This document shows positions 1 through 5,979 of a stretch of 8,884 nt of DNA, in pieces. The stretch's first letter is position 1, and each line of letters opens with the position of its first letter. The stretch comes from an uncultured Eubacteriales bacterium (GTDB taxonomy: Bacteria > Bacillota > Clostridia > Lachnospirales > Lachnospiraceae), in assembly GCA_900321915.1 (NCBI GenBank), contig ONXW01000037.1, forward strand, positions 1 through 8,884. Direction: 5' to 3'. A program made the translations under genes and the position numbers. A model generated the notes under the pieces. The model did no database searches and was not told the origin of the DNA. It saw only the letters and a list, made by a program, of their open reading frames with translations.

Positions 1-2
1 CC

Positions 3-221
3 CTCCCGGGGCCGGAGTTCTTCCGGAAGCTTAAGAACCTGGCGGGATATACCACCGGGGAGATGTGGATGAGCCTCAGGGAAAACCACGCGGACTTCTT
101 CATCAGGAACCGTTTCCTCGCGGCGAAGGTCAACTCGAGGACAGCGCCCACGAGGGAAATGATAGCGCTGGACCCGCTGCCGGAATTTAAGCGGGTGCTG
201 GAGATCCTGCGGGAAGTCTGA
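3..221 (+). CDS. C-terminal end of an unrecognised protein (5' truncated by window)
   Basis: This reading frame is open from the left edge and ends at TGA 219-221, giving 72 residues of a protein that starts outside the window. The tail reads LPGPEFFRKLKNLAG near its start and ends EFKRVLEILREV. It is soluble, charged and mostly helical in character, with no membrane segment, cysteine cluster or motif that I recognise. It is followed after 48 bases by a strong hairpin terminator, which fits the end of a real transcription unit and supports the frame. It converges on the minus-strand operon, so it is probably not part of that pathway. I cannot assign a family; the upstream part would be needed. 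Confidence 0.6.
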   Translation, partial: LPGPEFFRKLKNLAGYTTGEMWMSLRENHADFFIRNRFLAAKVNSRTAPTREMIALDPLPEFKRVLEILREV

Positions 222-269
222 ACAGTTCCGCCGCGACAGAAGCGGGGGAATTGTCGCCGGATAATGATA

Positions 270-317
270 AAAAGAGCCGGGAAAAACAGATTTGATTCTG
301 CTTTTCCCGGCTCTTTT
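270..317. terminator. bidirectional rho-independent terminator between convergent genes
   Basis: A perfect 16-bp inverted repeat, AAAAGAGCCGGGAAAA at 270-285 and TTTTCCCGGCTCTTTT at 302-317, encloses a 16-base loop. The GC-rich core is flanked by A runs on one side and T runs on the other, so it can terminate in both directions. It lies 48 bases after the plus-strand stop at 221 and 10 bases after the stop of the minus-strand operon at 328. The T run is slightly longer for minus-strand transcription (CTCTTTTTATC), so it probably serves mainly as the end of the operon. Confidence 0.9.
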
Positions 318-327
318 CAGGTTCGTA

Positions 328-1086
328 TTATTTCCTATAAGGCATATCCAGCCCGTCGCAGAAGACGCGGACGGCGCCCGGCGACGGGCAGACCTCCCCG
401 CATTTTCCGCATTCCAGGCAGTCCGTATAGCGGATGAAATACTGTCCATCCGCCGTCCTGCGGATCGTCCCGGTGAGACAGGCCTCAGCGCAGGCGCCGC
501 ACTGCGTGCAGGCGGACGCGTCGATGGAGTATCTCGGCGGGGAAGGTTCCTCTCCCCCGAATCCGAAACGGATGCGCGCGATATGGCCGGCGGTGTAGAC
601 GTGGGAGAATTCCCCCTCGCCGCGGGCAAGGACCATCACCTCAAACAGCTCCGGCCCCTTGATATACATCTTTTTCGTCCCGGGATTGATGCGCCAGTAT
701 TCCGCGATCATGTCCGGATCCGCCGCTTTTTCGACGGTGGCGCTTATTTTTATCCCGTAGGCCCTGAGCCGCTCGCCCTCGTAGAAGGTTCCGGTGAGGG
801 TGACACGGGGGTCGGCCTTCATGTCTTCATAGCCGCTTTTTCCCCGGGCGGTGCCGAAATACAGGTTTCCGTCCGGCAGCAGGTAAAAGGAGAGAAGCCG
901 GGAATGCGGCATCCCCGTGTGCACGGAGCGCGTGACGACGCTGAAGACCCGGGTCTTCGCGCACGCCTCAAAGATGACGCGCTTCCGGTCCTCCGAGCTG
1001 CTCTCCTCCGTCAGGCCGAAAAGCGCATTCCGCTCATTTTCCGGGTCAAAGGGTTCCGGCGAGATGTTCTGTGTGTCGATGCTCAT
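328..1086 (-). CDS. pyridoxamine 5'-phosphate oxidase-like flavin domain fused to a 2x[4Fe-4S] ferredoxin domain
   Basis: This 252-residue protein has two parts. Residues about 33-175 resemble the flavin-binding split-barrel (PNPOx-like) fold, with the typical strand patterns RVFSVVTRS, GNLYFGTA and DPRVTLTGTF. Residues about 187-245 are a bacterial-type ferredoxin module with two CX2CX2CX3C clusters, C193/C196/C199/C203 and C223/C226/C229/C233. The usual Pro after the fourth Cys is Leu204 in the first cluster and Pro234 in the second. There is no signal peptide, so it should be cytoplasmic. The fusion suggests electron passage between FMN (or a related flavin or F420-like cofactor) and low-potential ferredoxin clusters. 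The substrate is unknown. It is the last gene of the operon, 33 bases after the second CoA-transferase and just before the terminator. The ATG has an AGGAAGGG ribosome site. It might reduce or oxidise the acyl-CoA product or recycle reductant; this is inference. Confidence 0.85.
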   Translation of the reverse strand: MSIDTQNISPEPFDPENERNALFGLTEESSSEDRKRVIFEACAKTRVFSVVTRSVHTGMPHSRLLSFYLLPDGNLYFGTARGKSGYEDMKADPRVTLTGTFYEGERLRAYGIKISATVEKAADPDMIAEYWRINPGTKKMYIKGPELFEVMVLARGEGEFSHVYTAGHIARIRFGFGGEEPSPPRYSIDASACTQCGACAEACLTGTIRRTADGQYFIRYTDCLECGKCGEVCPSPGAVRVFCDGLDMPYRK

Positions 1087-1119
1087 TTCTTCCCTTCCTG
1101 TAAGCTGTCCCCCTGCAGG

Positions 1120-2286
1120 TTATTTCCATCTGGCGTGCTCTCCCTGATAGAGGACGCCTTCCTCTGTCAGCTTCTTTACCGTCTCCTCGTCCATGCCGAG
1201 GAATCTGTGCAGCACTTCGTAATTGTCCTCGCCGATTTTCGGGATTTTCCCGTATTCCAGCGGGGAGTCTGAGAGGGAAAATGGGACCGCCGGGTAGGAC
1301 GCTTTGCCCACGTAGGGGACGTCCAGCTCGACAAAAGCGCCCGAGGCTTTCGCGTGCGGGTCGGCGATAATGTCTTTGTAGTCCTTCACGACAGCCGCCC
1401 CGATGCCTGCATTTTCCAGAAGGGAGACGACAGCGGGACCTTCCTGCGGAAGGACCCAGGCAGCGATGTCCTCTTCTGAGGGAACGGCAGAGGCATCATT
1501 TTCCGGAGAAAGCCCCGTCAGCTCCAGGAACTTCCCGACCAGGCACTTCGGGCAGGAGATGTGCACGAATTTCCCACCGCGGTCCCGGTAGTACCCGCAG
1601 ACGGAGAGACCGTCCGGGTTCAGCTTTTCTTCCGTGGCCCGGGAGAGGCTGAGCTCAGGGGAGAACATGGCGGTAACCGCGCTCATCATGTCCACTTCGA
1701 GATACCGTCCCTCGCCGGTCCGGTCCCTCTCATTGAGGGCGGCCAGGATGGCGCTGACAAAACACAGGGCGCCGATGTGGTCGCTGTTGTTGCCGCCGGG
1801 ATACCAGGGGCGGGAAGCGCCCGCCTCAAGGACGGAGTTGATAAGGCCGCCTTCGCTCTGGATGATGCTGTCAAAGGCGACGCGCTTCGAGTAAGGCCCG
1901 TCCTGGCCGAACCCGGAGTTGTTGGCCATGATAATCCGGGGATTGATGCTGTGCACCGTCTCCCAGTCCAGGCCCATTTTTTCGATGGTGCCCGCGCGGA
2001 AATTCTGCATCAGGATATCCACGTGGGGCAGAAGCTCCTTCAGGATCTCTTTGGCCCGGTCGTTGCGCAGGTCCATGCTGACGCAGTGCTTGGTGCTGTT
2101 GTAGCTTGGGAAAGCCAGGCTTTCCCCGTTGTAAAACGGCGGGTACAGGCGGAAATCATCGCCTACGACAGCCTTTTCCACCTTGATGACATAGGCGCCC
2201 AGATGGCCGAGAAGATAGGCGGCATACGGGCCGGCGATATATCGGGTAAAGTCAAGGACAACCAGTCCTTCCAGTGCTTTTTTCAT
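1120..2286 (-). CDS. CaiB/BaiF family (family III) CoA-transferase, subunit with the catalytic Asp
   Basis: This 388-residue protein has the typical length of formyl-CoA transferase/CaiB proteins, which move CoA between carboxylic acids through an aspartyl-CoA intermediate. The N-terminal Rossmann part reads LVVLDFTRYIAGPYAAYLLG, followed by YVIKVEK and the NSGFGQDGPY segment. The catalytic region is PGGNNSDHIGALC, with Asp169 aligning with Asp169 of Frc, followed by TGEGRYLEVDM. I chose ATG 2286 rather than TTG 2313, because AAGGAGG at 2298-2304 lies 11 bases before the ATG, would be inside the gene with the TTG start, and the ATG avoids overlap with the upstream gene. It follows its paralogue after 16 bases, so the two are probably co-translated and may form one enzyme. 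The family is secure. The acid it activates cannot be told from the sequence. Confidence 0.92.
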   Translation of the reverse strand: MKKALEGLVVLDFTRYIAGPYAAYLLGHLGAYVIKVEKAVVGDDFRLYPPFYNGESLAFPSYNSTKHCVSMDLRNDRAKEILKELLPHVDILMQNFRAGTIEKMGLDWETVHSINPRIIMANNSGFGQDGPYSKRVAFDSIIQSEGGLINSVLEAGASRPWYPGGNNSDHIGALCFVSAILAALNERDRTGEGRYLEVDMMSAVTAMFSPELSLSRATEEKLNPDGLSVCGYYRDRGGKFVHISCPKCLVGKFLELTGLSPENDASAVPSEEDIAAWVLPQEGPAVVSLLENAGIGAAVVKDYKDIIADPHAKASGAFVELDVPYVGKASYPAVPFSLSDSPLEYGKIPKIGEDNYEVLHRFLGMDEETVKKLTEEGVLYQGEHARWK

Positions 2287-2297
2287 AGATTCCGGCG

Positions 2298-2304
2298 CCT
2301 CCTT
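2298..2304 (-). promoter_or_regulatory. ribosome binding site that decides the start of the second CoA-transferase
   Basis: On the minus strand this reads AAGGAGG, nearly the full anti-16S consensus, and it overlaps the stop codon of the preceding gene (2303-2305). It is 11 bases before ATG 2286. It falls inside the longer TTG-started frame, so it argues for the ATG. Confidence 0.8.
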
Positions 2305-3472
2305 ATGCGACAATGCTTCCGGCCTTCAGGTCCGCGATCTCCTGCTTCCCCAGGCCGAGACGCGAGGAGAGGATCTCCTCCGTATTCTCCCCGGCCTCCG
2401 GGGCAGGATTGTATTCCGTTTCCATGCCGCGGATGCGGAAGGGGCTGGCAAAATAGGGAAGGGGGCCGAGGCCCTTAACGTCGATATCCACAAAGCTCTT
2501 TCTGGCGATAAGGTGCGGATCGCTGCGGAGCTCTTTGAAGGTCCGGACAATGCCGCCGGAGATTCCCGCTTCGGTGAAGAGTTCCACCGCTTCCCGGGAA
2601 GTGCGTTTCAGGGACCACTGTTCCATGCGGTCCAGCAGAAGCTCCCTGTTTTCATTGCGGACGGAAGCCTCCATAAAGCGGGGCTCATTCATGACCGGGT
2701 CATCGAGAAGCTTTATGGTGCGCTCCCAGATGGGCTGGTCGCCGCATGTGATGCGGAGCCATCCGTCGGAAGAACGGATGAAGCCTTCCGGCGCGTTGCC
2801 GTCGATGGGGCACTCCACGCCGTTGAAGACATAGTCGTTGATGGGCAGGGAGAACATGGCCAGGAGGGAGCCGTACATGTTGGCGTCGATCCTCTGGCCC
2901 CGGCCTGTCTCGCGGGACTGGTGAACAGCCGCGAGGACAGCGGTCAGGAGGAAGTACGCGCTGGCGTACTGCGTCAGCCTGCCGCCCACATAGTACGGCG
3001 TTCCCTTGCTGTCATTGACAAGGGACTGGGTCATGCCGCACTCCGCCTGCAGCGTCCCTTCATATACCGGACGGCCGCGATAGGGACCCTCCGGCCCGAA
3101 CCCCGTGAGGGAGGCGCATATAAGCTTCGGAAACTCCTCTTTGAGGGAGTCGTAATCCAGGCCCATCTGTTCCATGGTTCCGGGAAGGAAGCTGTCGATG
3201 AGAACGTCCGCGCCGGCGAGAAGCTTTTTCAGCAGGGAAATGCCTTCGGGCAGCGACAGATCGATGACAATGCTCTTTTTGTTTCTGTTAAATGCGGTAA
3301 AAACCGGGTTTCCCCCGTTGACCAGCGGGGCAGAGGACCGGAGGACATCGCCTCCGGCCGGTTCTACCTTGATTACTTCCGCGCCCAGATCCCCCATCAT
3401 CATGGTGCAGTAGGGGCCCGCGACGGATTCTGTCAGGTCAATAACGGTAATTCCACTCAGCGCTTTTGTCAT
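2303..3472 (-). CDS. CaiB/BaiF family (family III) CoA-transferase paralogue lacking the catalytic Asp
   Basis: This 389-residue protein has the full family fold. The N-terminal segment contains DLTESVAGPYCTMMMGDLGA and VIKVEP, followed by NRNKKSIVIDL, SLTGFGPEGPY and, at about residue 191, TGRGQRIDANM. At the catalytic position the sequence is GGRLTQYASAYFLLTAVLAAV. An ungapped alignment with E. coli Frc and with the downstream paralogue puts Gln168 where the nucleophilic Asp belongs; codon CAG at 2969-2971 confirms it. The frame is otherwise intact, so this is a specific replacement and not decay. Its ATG overlaps the crotonase stop in an ATGA junction, which implies translational coupling. 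It is either a non-catalytic partner in a hetero-oligomer with the 1120-2286 product, or an enzyme with altered chemistry. The family is secure and the role inferred. Confidence 0.9.
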   Translation of the reverse strand: MTKALSGITVIDLTESVAGPYCTMMMGDLGAEVIKVEPAGGDVLRSSAPLVNGGNPVFTAFNRNKKSIVIDLSLPEGISLLKKLLAGADVLIDSFLPGTMEQMGLDYDSLKEEFPKLICASLTGFGPEGPYRGRPVYEGTLQAECGMTQSLVNDSKGTPYYVGGRLTQYASAYFLLTAVLAAVHQSRETGRGQRIDANMYGSLLAMFSLPINDYVFNGVECPIDGNAPEGFIRSSDGWLRITCGDQPIWERTIKLLDDPVMNEPRFMEASVRNENRELLLDRMEQWSLKRTSREAVELFTEAGISGGIVRTFKELRSDPHLIARKSFVDIDVKGLGPLPYFASPFRIRGMETEYNPAPEAGENTEEILSSRLGLGKQEIADLKAGSIVA

Positions 3473-4317
3473 TTTTCCTGCTCCGCGGCTTTTTTTGCCA
3501 TCTCTTCATTGTGCTGCTTTAACCAGGCGCTCACGCCGTGCTCAAGGATAAAGGCATTGCGCTCCGCGCGGGCGACCGGATCGGCGCTCTGCTCAATGTG
3601 GGCGCCGGTATGCATGTTGAATTCAAAGGCCTGGCTGAGGCCGGCGAGGTCATAGGCGTGATTGATGGCCCGCTTGTTCTGCTCCAGGGTGATGGAGGGA
3701 ACAACGGCGAGCCTGGCGGCCCATGCTTCCGCTTCTTCCATCAGCTTGTCGTCGGGGACGAGCTTATTGACCAGACCCATCTCCAGCGCGTCCTGCGCGG
3801 TCAGCTTCTCATACATAAACATGAGGCGCTTGGCATTTTTCATGCTCGTCACATAGGGAAGCATCATCATCATGTCTGCGGAGAGACGGTCATTCTCCGT
3901 AAGGCCGAGAACCGTGCTTTCCGCCATCAGCGTGAAATCGCCCACCAGGGCAAGGTCGAAGCCGAAGCCGAAGGCGGCGCCGTGAACGGCGCAGATGAGG
4001 ATCTTCTTCAGGTGGAACATGGTCATGCCGACACGGTAGAAACGGTCAAAATGCACCAGCCACTCGGAGGGAACATGGTTTTTGATCTCGGAAGCGTGGG
4101 CGAAGAGGTCCACGCCGGAGCAGAAGGCTTTTCCTTCCCCGCCGAAGATAACGACCTTGACGTCGTCGTCGCGCTCTACCTCGTGGAATACGCTGTCAAG
4201 CTCTTCCAGGGTCACATCGCTGATGGCGTTCCTGACCTTGGGGCGGTTGAGCATGATTTTGGCGACTGCGCCCTGCCTTGTGACGGTGAGATGCTGGTAC
4301 TCTTTATACTGATACAT
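3469..4317 (-). CDS. enoyl-CoA hydratase/isomerase (crotonase) family protein
   Basis: This 282-residue crotonase-fold protein should act in the cytoplasm on an acyl-CoA. The first oxyanion-hole segment is KAFCSGVDL (residues 63-71) and the second is HGAAFGFGFDLAL (112-124). Aligned with rat mitochondrial enoyl-CoA hydratase, the catalytic Glu164 is kept as Glu141 (GLTE), but the Glu144 position is Asp121 (GFGFD), a conservative but unusual change. The stretch after Glu141 (NDRLSADMMMMLPYVT) does not match the usual GxxPGxGGTQRL helix, so the substrate pocket is atypical. ATG 4317 has GAGG at 4325-4328 with a 7-base spacer. It lies between the transporter and the CoA-transferases, so it probably hydrates, dehydrates or isomerises the CoA ester they make. 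It could instead be a decarboxylase or hydrolase of the same superfamily. Confidence 0.9.
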   Translation of the reverse strand: MYQYKEYQHLTVTRQGAVAKIMLNRPKVRNAISDVTLEELDSVFHEVERDDDVKVVIFGGEGKAFCSGVDLFAHASEIKNHVPSEWLVHFDRFYRVGMTMFHLKKILICAVHGAAFGFGFDLALVGDFTLMAESTVLGLTENDRLSADMMMMLPYVTSMKNAKRLMFMYEKLTAQDALEMGLVNKLVPDDKLMEEAEAWAARLAVVPSITLEQNKRAINHAYDLAGLSQAFEFNMHTGAHIEQSADPVARAERNAFILEHGVSAWLKQHNEEMAKKAAEQEK

Positions 4318-4338
4318 GGGATGTCCTCTCTTTCTTTA

Positions 4339-4416
4339 GAATGGATTACATGAAGCGCGGGGCGATGGAGCATACCCGGAATGGATTACATGAAGCATGC
4401 GGCGATGGAGCATACC
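4339..4416. repeat. 40-bp tandem duplication spanning the transporter stop codon
   Basis: Copies lie at 4339-4376 and 4379-4416 with a period of 40 bases. Both begin GAATGGATTACATGAAGC and end GGCGATGGAGCATACC, and they differ at only three of 38 bases (4357, 4358 and 4360 against 4397, 4398 and 4400). The second copy holds the last codons and stop of the transporter (stop TTA 4386-4388 on the plus strand). The first copy lies in the 68-base gap before the crotonase gene. Either copy ends a reading frame in ATG TAA, so the duplication leaves the protein length unchanged. Confidence 0.9.
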
Positions 4417-5717
4417 ACAAGAATCGGCGCATTGACGCAGATGAAGGACGGAACGCAGGTATCCCAGATGTGGTCGTGCTGTCCGTCGACATTGAACGCG
4501 GCAGTCGGAAGCAGCGTCTCGTCGGATGCGGGAGAACCTGCATCGCCGAGGGCGGCCGCTGCGGAAACCATCATGATGATGGCCGGGATGCTGAAGCCCA
4601 TCTGGAGGCCCATGGGAACCATGATAACCGCGACGATCGGCACGGTACCCCAGGAGGAACCGATACCCATGGTTACGACCAGGCCCAGGAGAAGCATGAT
4701 GATCGCGCCTATCAGCTTGCTGCTGCCGAGGATGCCCACAGTGGCGTCTACCAGGCCGGGAACGTCGCCGACCGTCTTGCTGACCATGGCAAATCCGCAG
4801 CCTGCCATAAGTACGAAGGTGACGTACGCGAACCGCATCATACCGGCGATGGCGACATCATCAAATTCTTTCCATTTCACAACGCGGAACAGGAGGAGCA
4901 GGGCCACGGCGAACATGGCGCCGATCTGCAGCGATCCGGTGATGATCTGTACGACAACGGATGAGAGGGCGGCCACCAGCGCGAGGATGTGCTTAAGCTC
5001 CCACTTCGGCATTTCGCCTTCCGGAAGCTCGGTCTCACCCTCCGCGGGCGCGGTGACGCCGGGAACGGGCTTATAGATACGGGGCTTGCGGTAGATGAAC
5101 ATGACCAGTCCGGCCGCAATCAGCATGGCAAGGATGATGGGGATATTCGCGCTCGCTACAGTATTGACGGAAACATTTTCCACACCGTTGTTCAGCATCT
5201 CGCCGGCGACGATATCCATGAACTGGTTGCCGTAACCGATGGGAATGCAGACATAACCGATCTGGAGACCGCACATGATGATGGTGCAGACTTTGCGGCG
5301 GTCGATGTTGAACTTATTGAATGCGGGAAGAAGCGGCGGGATAAGGATGGTTGTGAAAACGGCGCCCAGGGTAACGACGGTCTCGCAGCAGGCGGCCACG
5401 ATGAGCATGCCGATCATCAGGAGCCAGGATTTCTTTCCCAGCGTTTTGACGATCCGCGGCGCCAGTACGTCGCCGACACCGCAGGATGTGAGGGTGACGG
5501 CAACCATGCCGAGGAACAGACGGCTGAACATGGAGTTGATATTACCTCCCATGCCGCTCATAAAGAGCTTTACGGCATCCACCAGGTTCAGTCCGCCCAT
5601 GAGGCCGCAGAGCAGGCCGGAAACAATAATAGCGACATAGACGTTCATCTTCAGCATACACAGCACAACCATGACGATGACTGAGACAAACACAGGATTG
5701 GTGATGATTTGCAGCAT
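4386..5717 (-). CDS. NhaC-superfamily (ion transporter) membrane carrier, probably imports the operon's substrate
   Basis: This 443-residue, very hydrophobic protein has about 12-14 membrane helices (for example residues 7-42, 97-131, 143-163, 190-209, 242-279, 334-391 and 424-441). A hydrophilic loop at about 210-240 (PAEGETELPEGEMPKWE) separates two halves. The C-terminal half has the hallmarks of the NhaC-type antiporter superfamily: GIGSSWGT at 351-358, then GDAGSPASDETLLPTA at 391-406 and DHIWDTCVP at 415-423. Named members of this superfamily exchange Na+/H+ or malate/lactate, and some relatives take up amino acids, so the name does not fix the substrate. As the first gene of a CoA-activation operon it most likely carries an organic acid; this is inference. 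ATG 5717 is preceded by AAAGGAGAG at good spacing, and a promoter lies at 5769-5797. The C-terminus falls in a 40-bp tandem repeat. Confidence 0.88.
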   Translation of the reverse strand: MLQIITNPVFVSVIVMVVLCMLKMNVYVAIIVSGLLCGLMGGLNLVDAVKLFMSGMGGNINSMFSRLFLGMVAVTLTSCGVGDVLAPRIVKTLGKKSWLLMIGMLIVAACCETVVTLGAVFTTILIPPLLPAFNKFNIDRRKVCTIIMCGLQIGYVCIPIGYGNQFMDIVAGEMLNNGVENVSVNTVASANIPIILAMLIAAGLVMFIYRKPRIYKPVPGVTAPAEGETELPEGEMPKWELKHILALVAALSSVVVQIITGSLQIGAMFAVALLLLFRVVKWKEFDDVAIAGMMRFAYVTFVLMAGCGFAMVSKTVGDVPGLVDATVGILGSSKLIGAIIMLLLGLVVTMGIGSSWGTVPIVAVIMVPMGLQMGFSIPAIIMMVSAAAALGDAGSPASDETLLPTAAFNVDGQHDHIWDTCVPSFICVNAPILVVCSIAACFM

Positions 5718-5745
5718 AGTATACTCTCCTTTACTTTTTTTCGCG

Positions 5746-5763
5746 TCCGGAAAATGCCCCGGA
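5746..5763. repeat. small inverted repeat in the operon leader
   Basis: TCCGG at 5746-5750 and CCGGA at 5759-5763 form a 5-bp dyad around an 8-base spacer. It sits at the expected transcription start of the minus-strand operon (about 5762). It could be an operator or a weak leader hairpin, or chance in GC-rich DNA. Confidence 0.35.
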
Positions 5764-5768
5764 ACCGC

Positions 5769-5797
5769 ATTATATCCCCTTATCTGTGCAGTATAAG
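5769..5797 (-). promoter_or_regulatory. promoter of the transporter-CoA-transferase operon
   Basis: On the minus strand a perfect TATAAT lies at 5774-5769, with transcription expected to start near 5762, about 45 bases before the transporter ATG. The matching -35 region at about 5791-5797 reads CTTATAC and is a poor match to TTGACA. A strong -10 with a weak -35 is typical of a promoter that needs an activator, which agrees with the repeat pair immediately upstream and the divergent activator-type gene. Confidence 0.65.
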
Positions 5798-5804
5798 ACG
5801 GCAG

Positions 5805-5821
5805 GTGTCACAAAAGTGTCA
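5805..5821. promoter_or_regulatory. 11-bp-phased direct repeat, candidate binding site of the divergent regulator
   Basis: GTGTCA occurs at 5805-5810 and again at 5816-5821, exactly 11 bp apart (GTGTCAC, AAAA, GTGTCAT). Regulators with the SARP-type winged helix are known to bind heptamers repeated at 11 or 22 bp near the -35 region. The pair lies 8 bp upstream of the operon's weak -35, at about -43 to -59. The same bases also form an imperfect dyad (TGTCAC-AAAA-GTGTCA, one mismatch per arm), so a dimeric inverted-repeat binder is an alternative. The function is inferred. Confidence 0.5.
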
Positions 5822-5849
5822 TTTCCGCATGTAAACGCAGTCAGCGGAA

Positions 5850-5878
5850 CTGGTGCGGCGGGAATCTTTCCCTATAAT
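5850..5878 (+). promoter_or_regulatory. promoter of the regulator gene
   Basis: A perfect TATAAT lies at 5873-5878, so transcription should start near 5885. The -35 area at about 5850-5856 (CTGGTGC) is weak. This leaves a leader of about 95 bases before ATG 5980 that is strikingly purine-rich on the coding strand at 5898-5935. Confidence 0.55.
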
Positions 5879-5979
5879 AGAAAAAAAGATTGCCGGGACA
5901 GACAGGAGAAGGGAAGAGAAGAGAGGACAGGGGATACCGGTATAGTTTCGAAGAAAACGGAAGACGGGGGAATGAGCGC

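Noticed and set aside
292..1272. Plus-strand open frame of 326 residues
   Set aside because: It is antisense to the flavin/ferredoxin gene and the CoA-transferase 3' end, starts inside the terminator, and has no recognisable domain. It is a shadow of GC-rich coding DNA.
2287..2313. TTG start giving a 397-residue version of the second CoA-transferase
   Set aside because: It would overlap the preceding gene and place the near-perfect AAGGAGG inside the coding region. ATG 2286 is served by that site and puts the catalytic Asp at position 169 as in Frc.
1561..4353. Long plus-strand frames at 1561-2478, 2513-3655 and 3538-4353
   Set aside because: They are antisense to the CoA-transferase and crotonase genes, which have clear family motifs; the translations show no domain.
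4341..5684. Plus-strand frames at 4341-4964, 4381-5076 and 4989-5684
   Set aside because: They are antisense to the transporter. Their low-complexity His/Asp/Gly-rich or Met/Thr/Pro-rich translations are typical mirror images of membrane-protein codons.
5890..5979. TTG start at 5890 extending the regulator by 30 residues
   Set aside because: It lies only about 5 bases after the predicted transcription start and has no ribosome site. The added residues are encoded by purine-rich leader DNA and are not part of the winged-helix domain.
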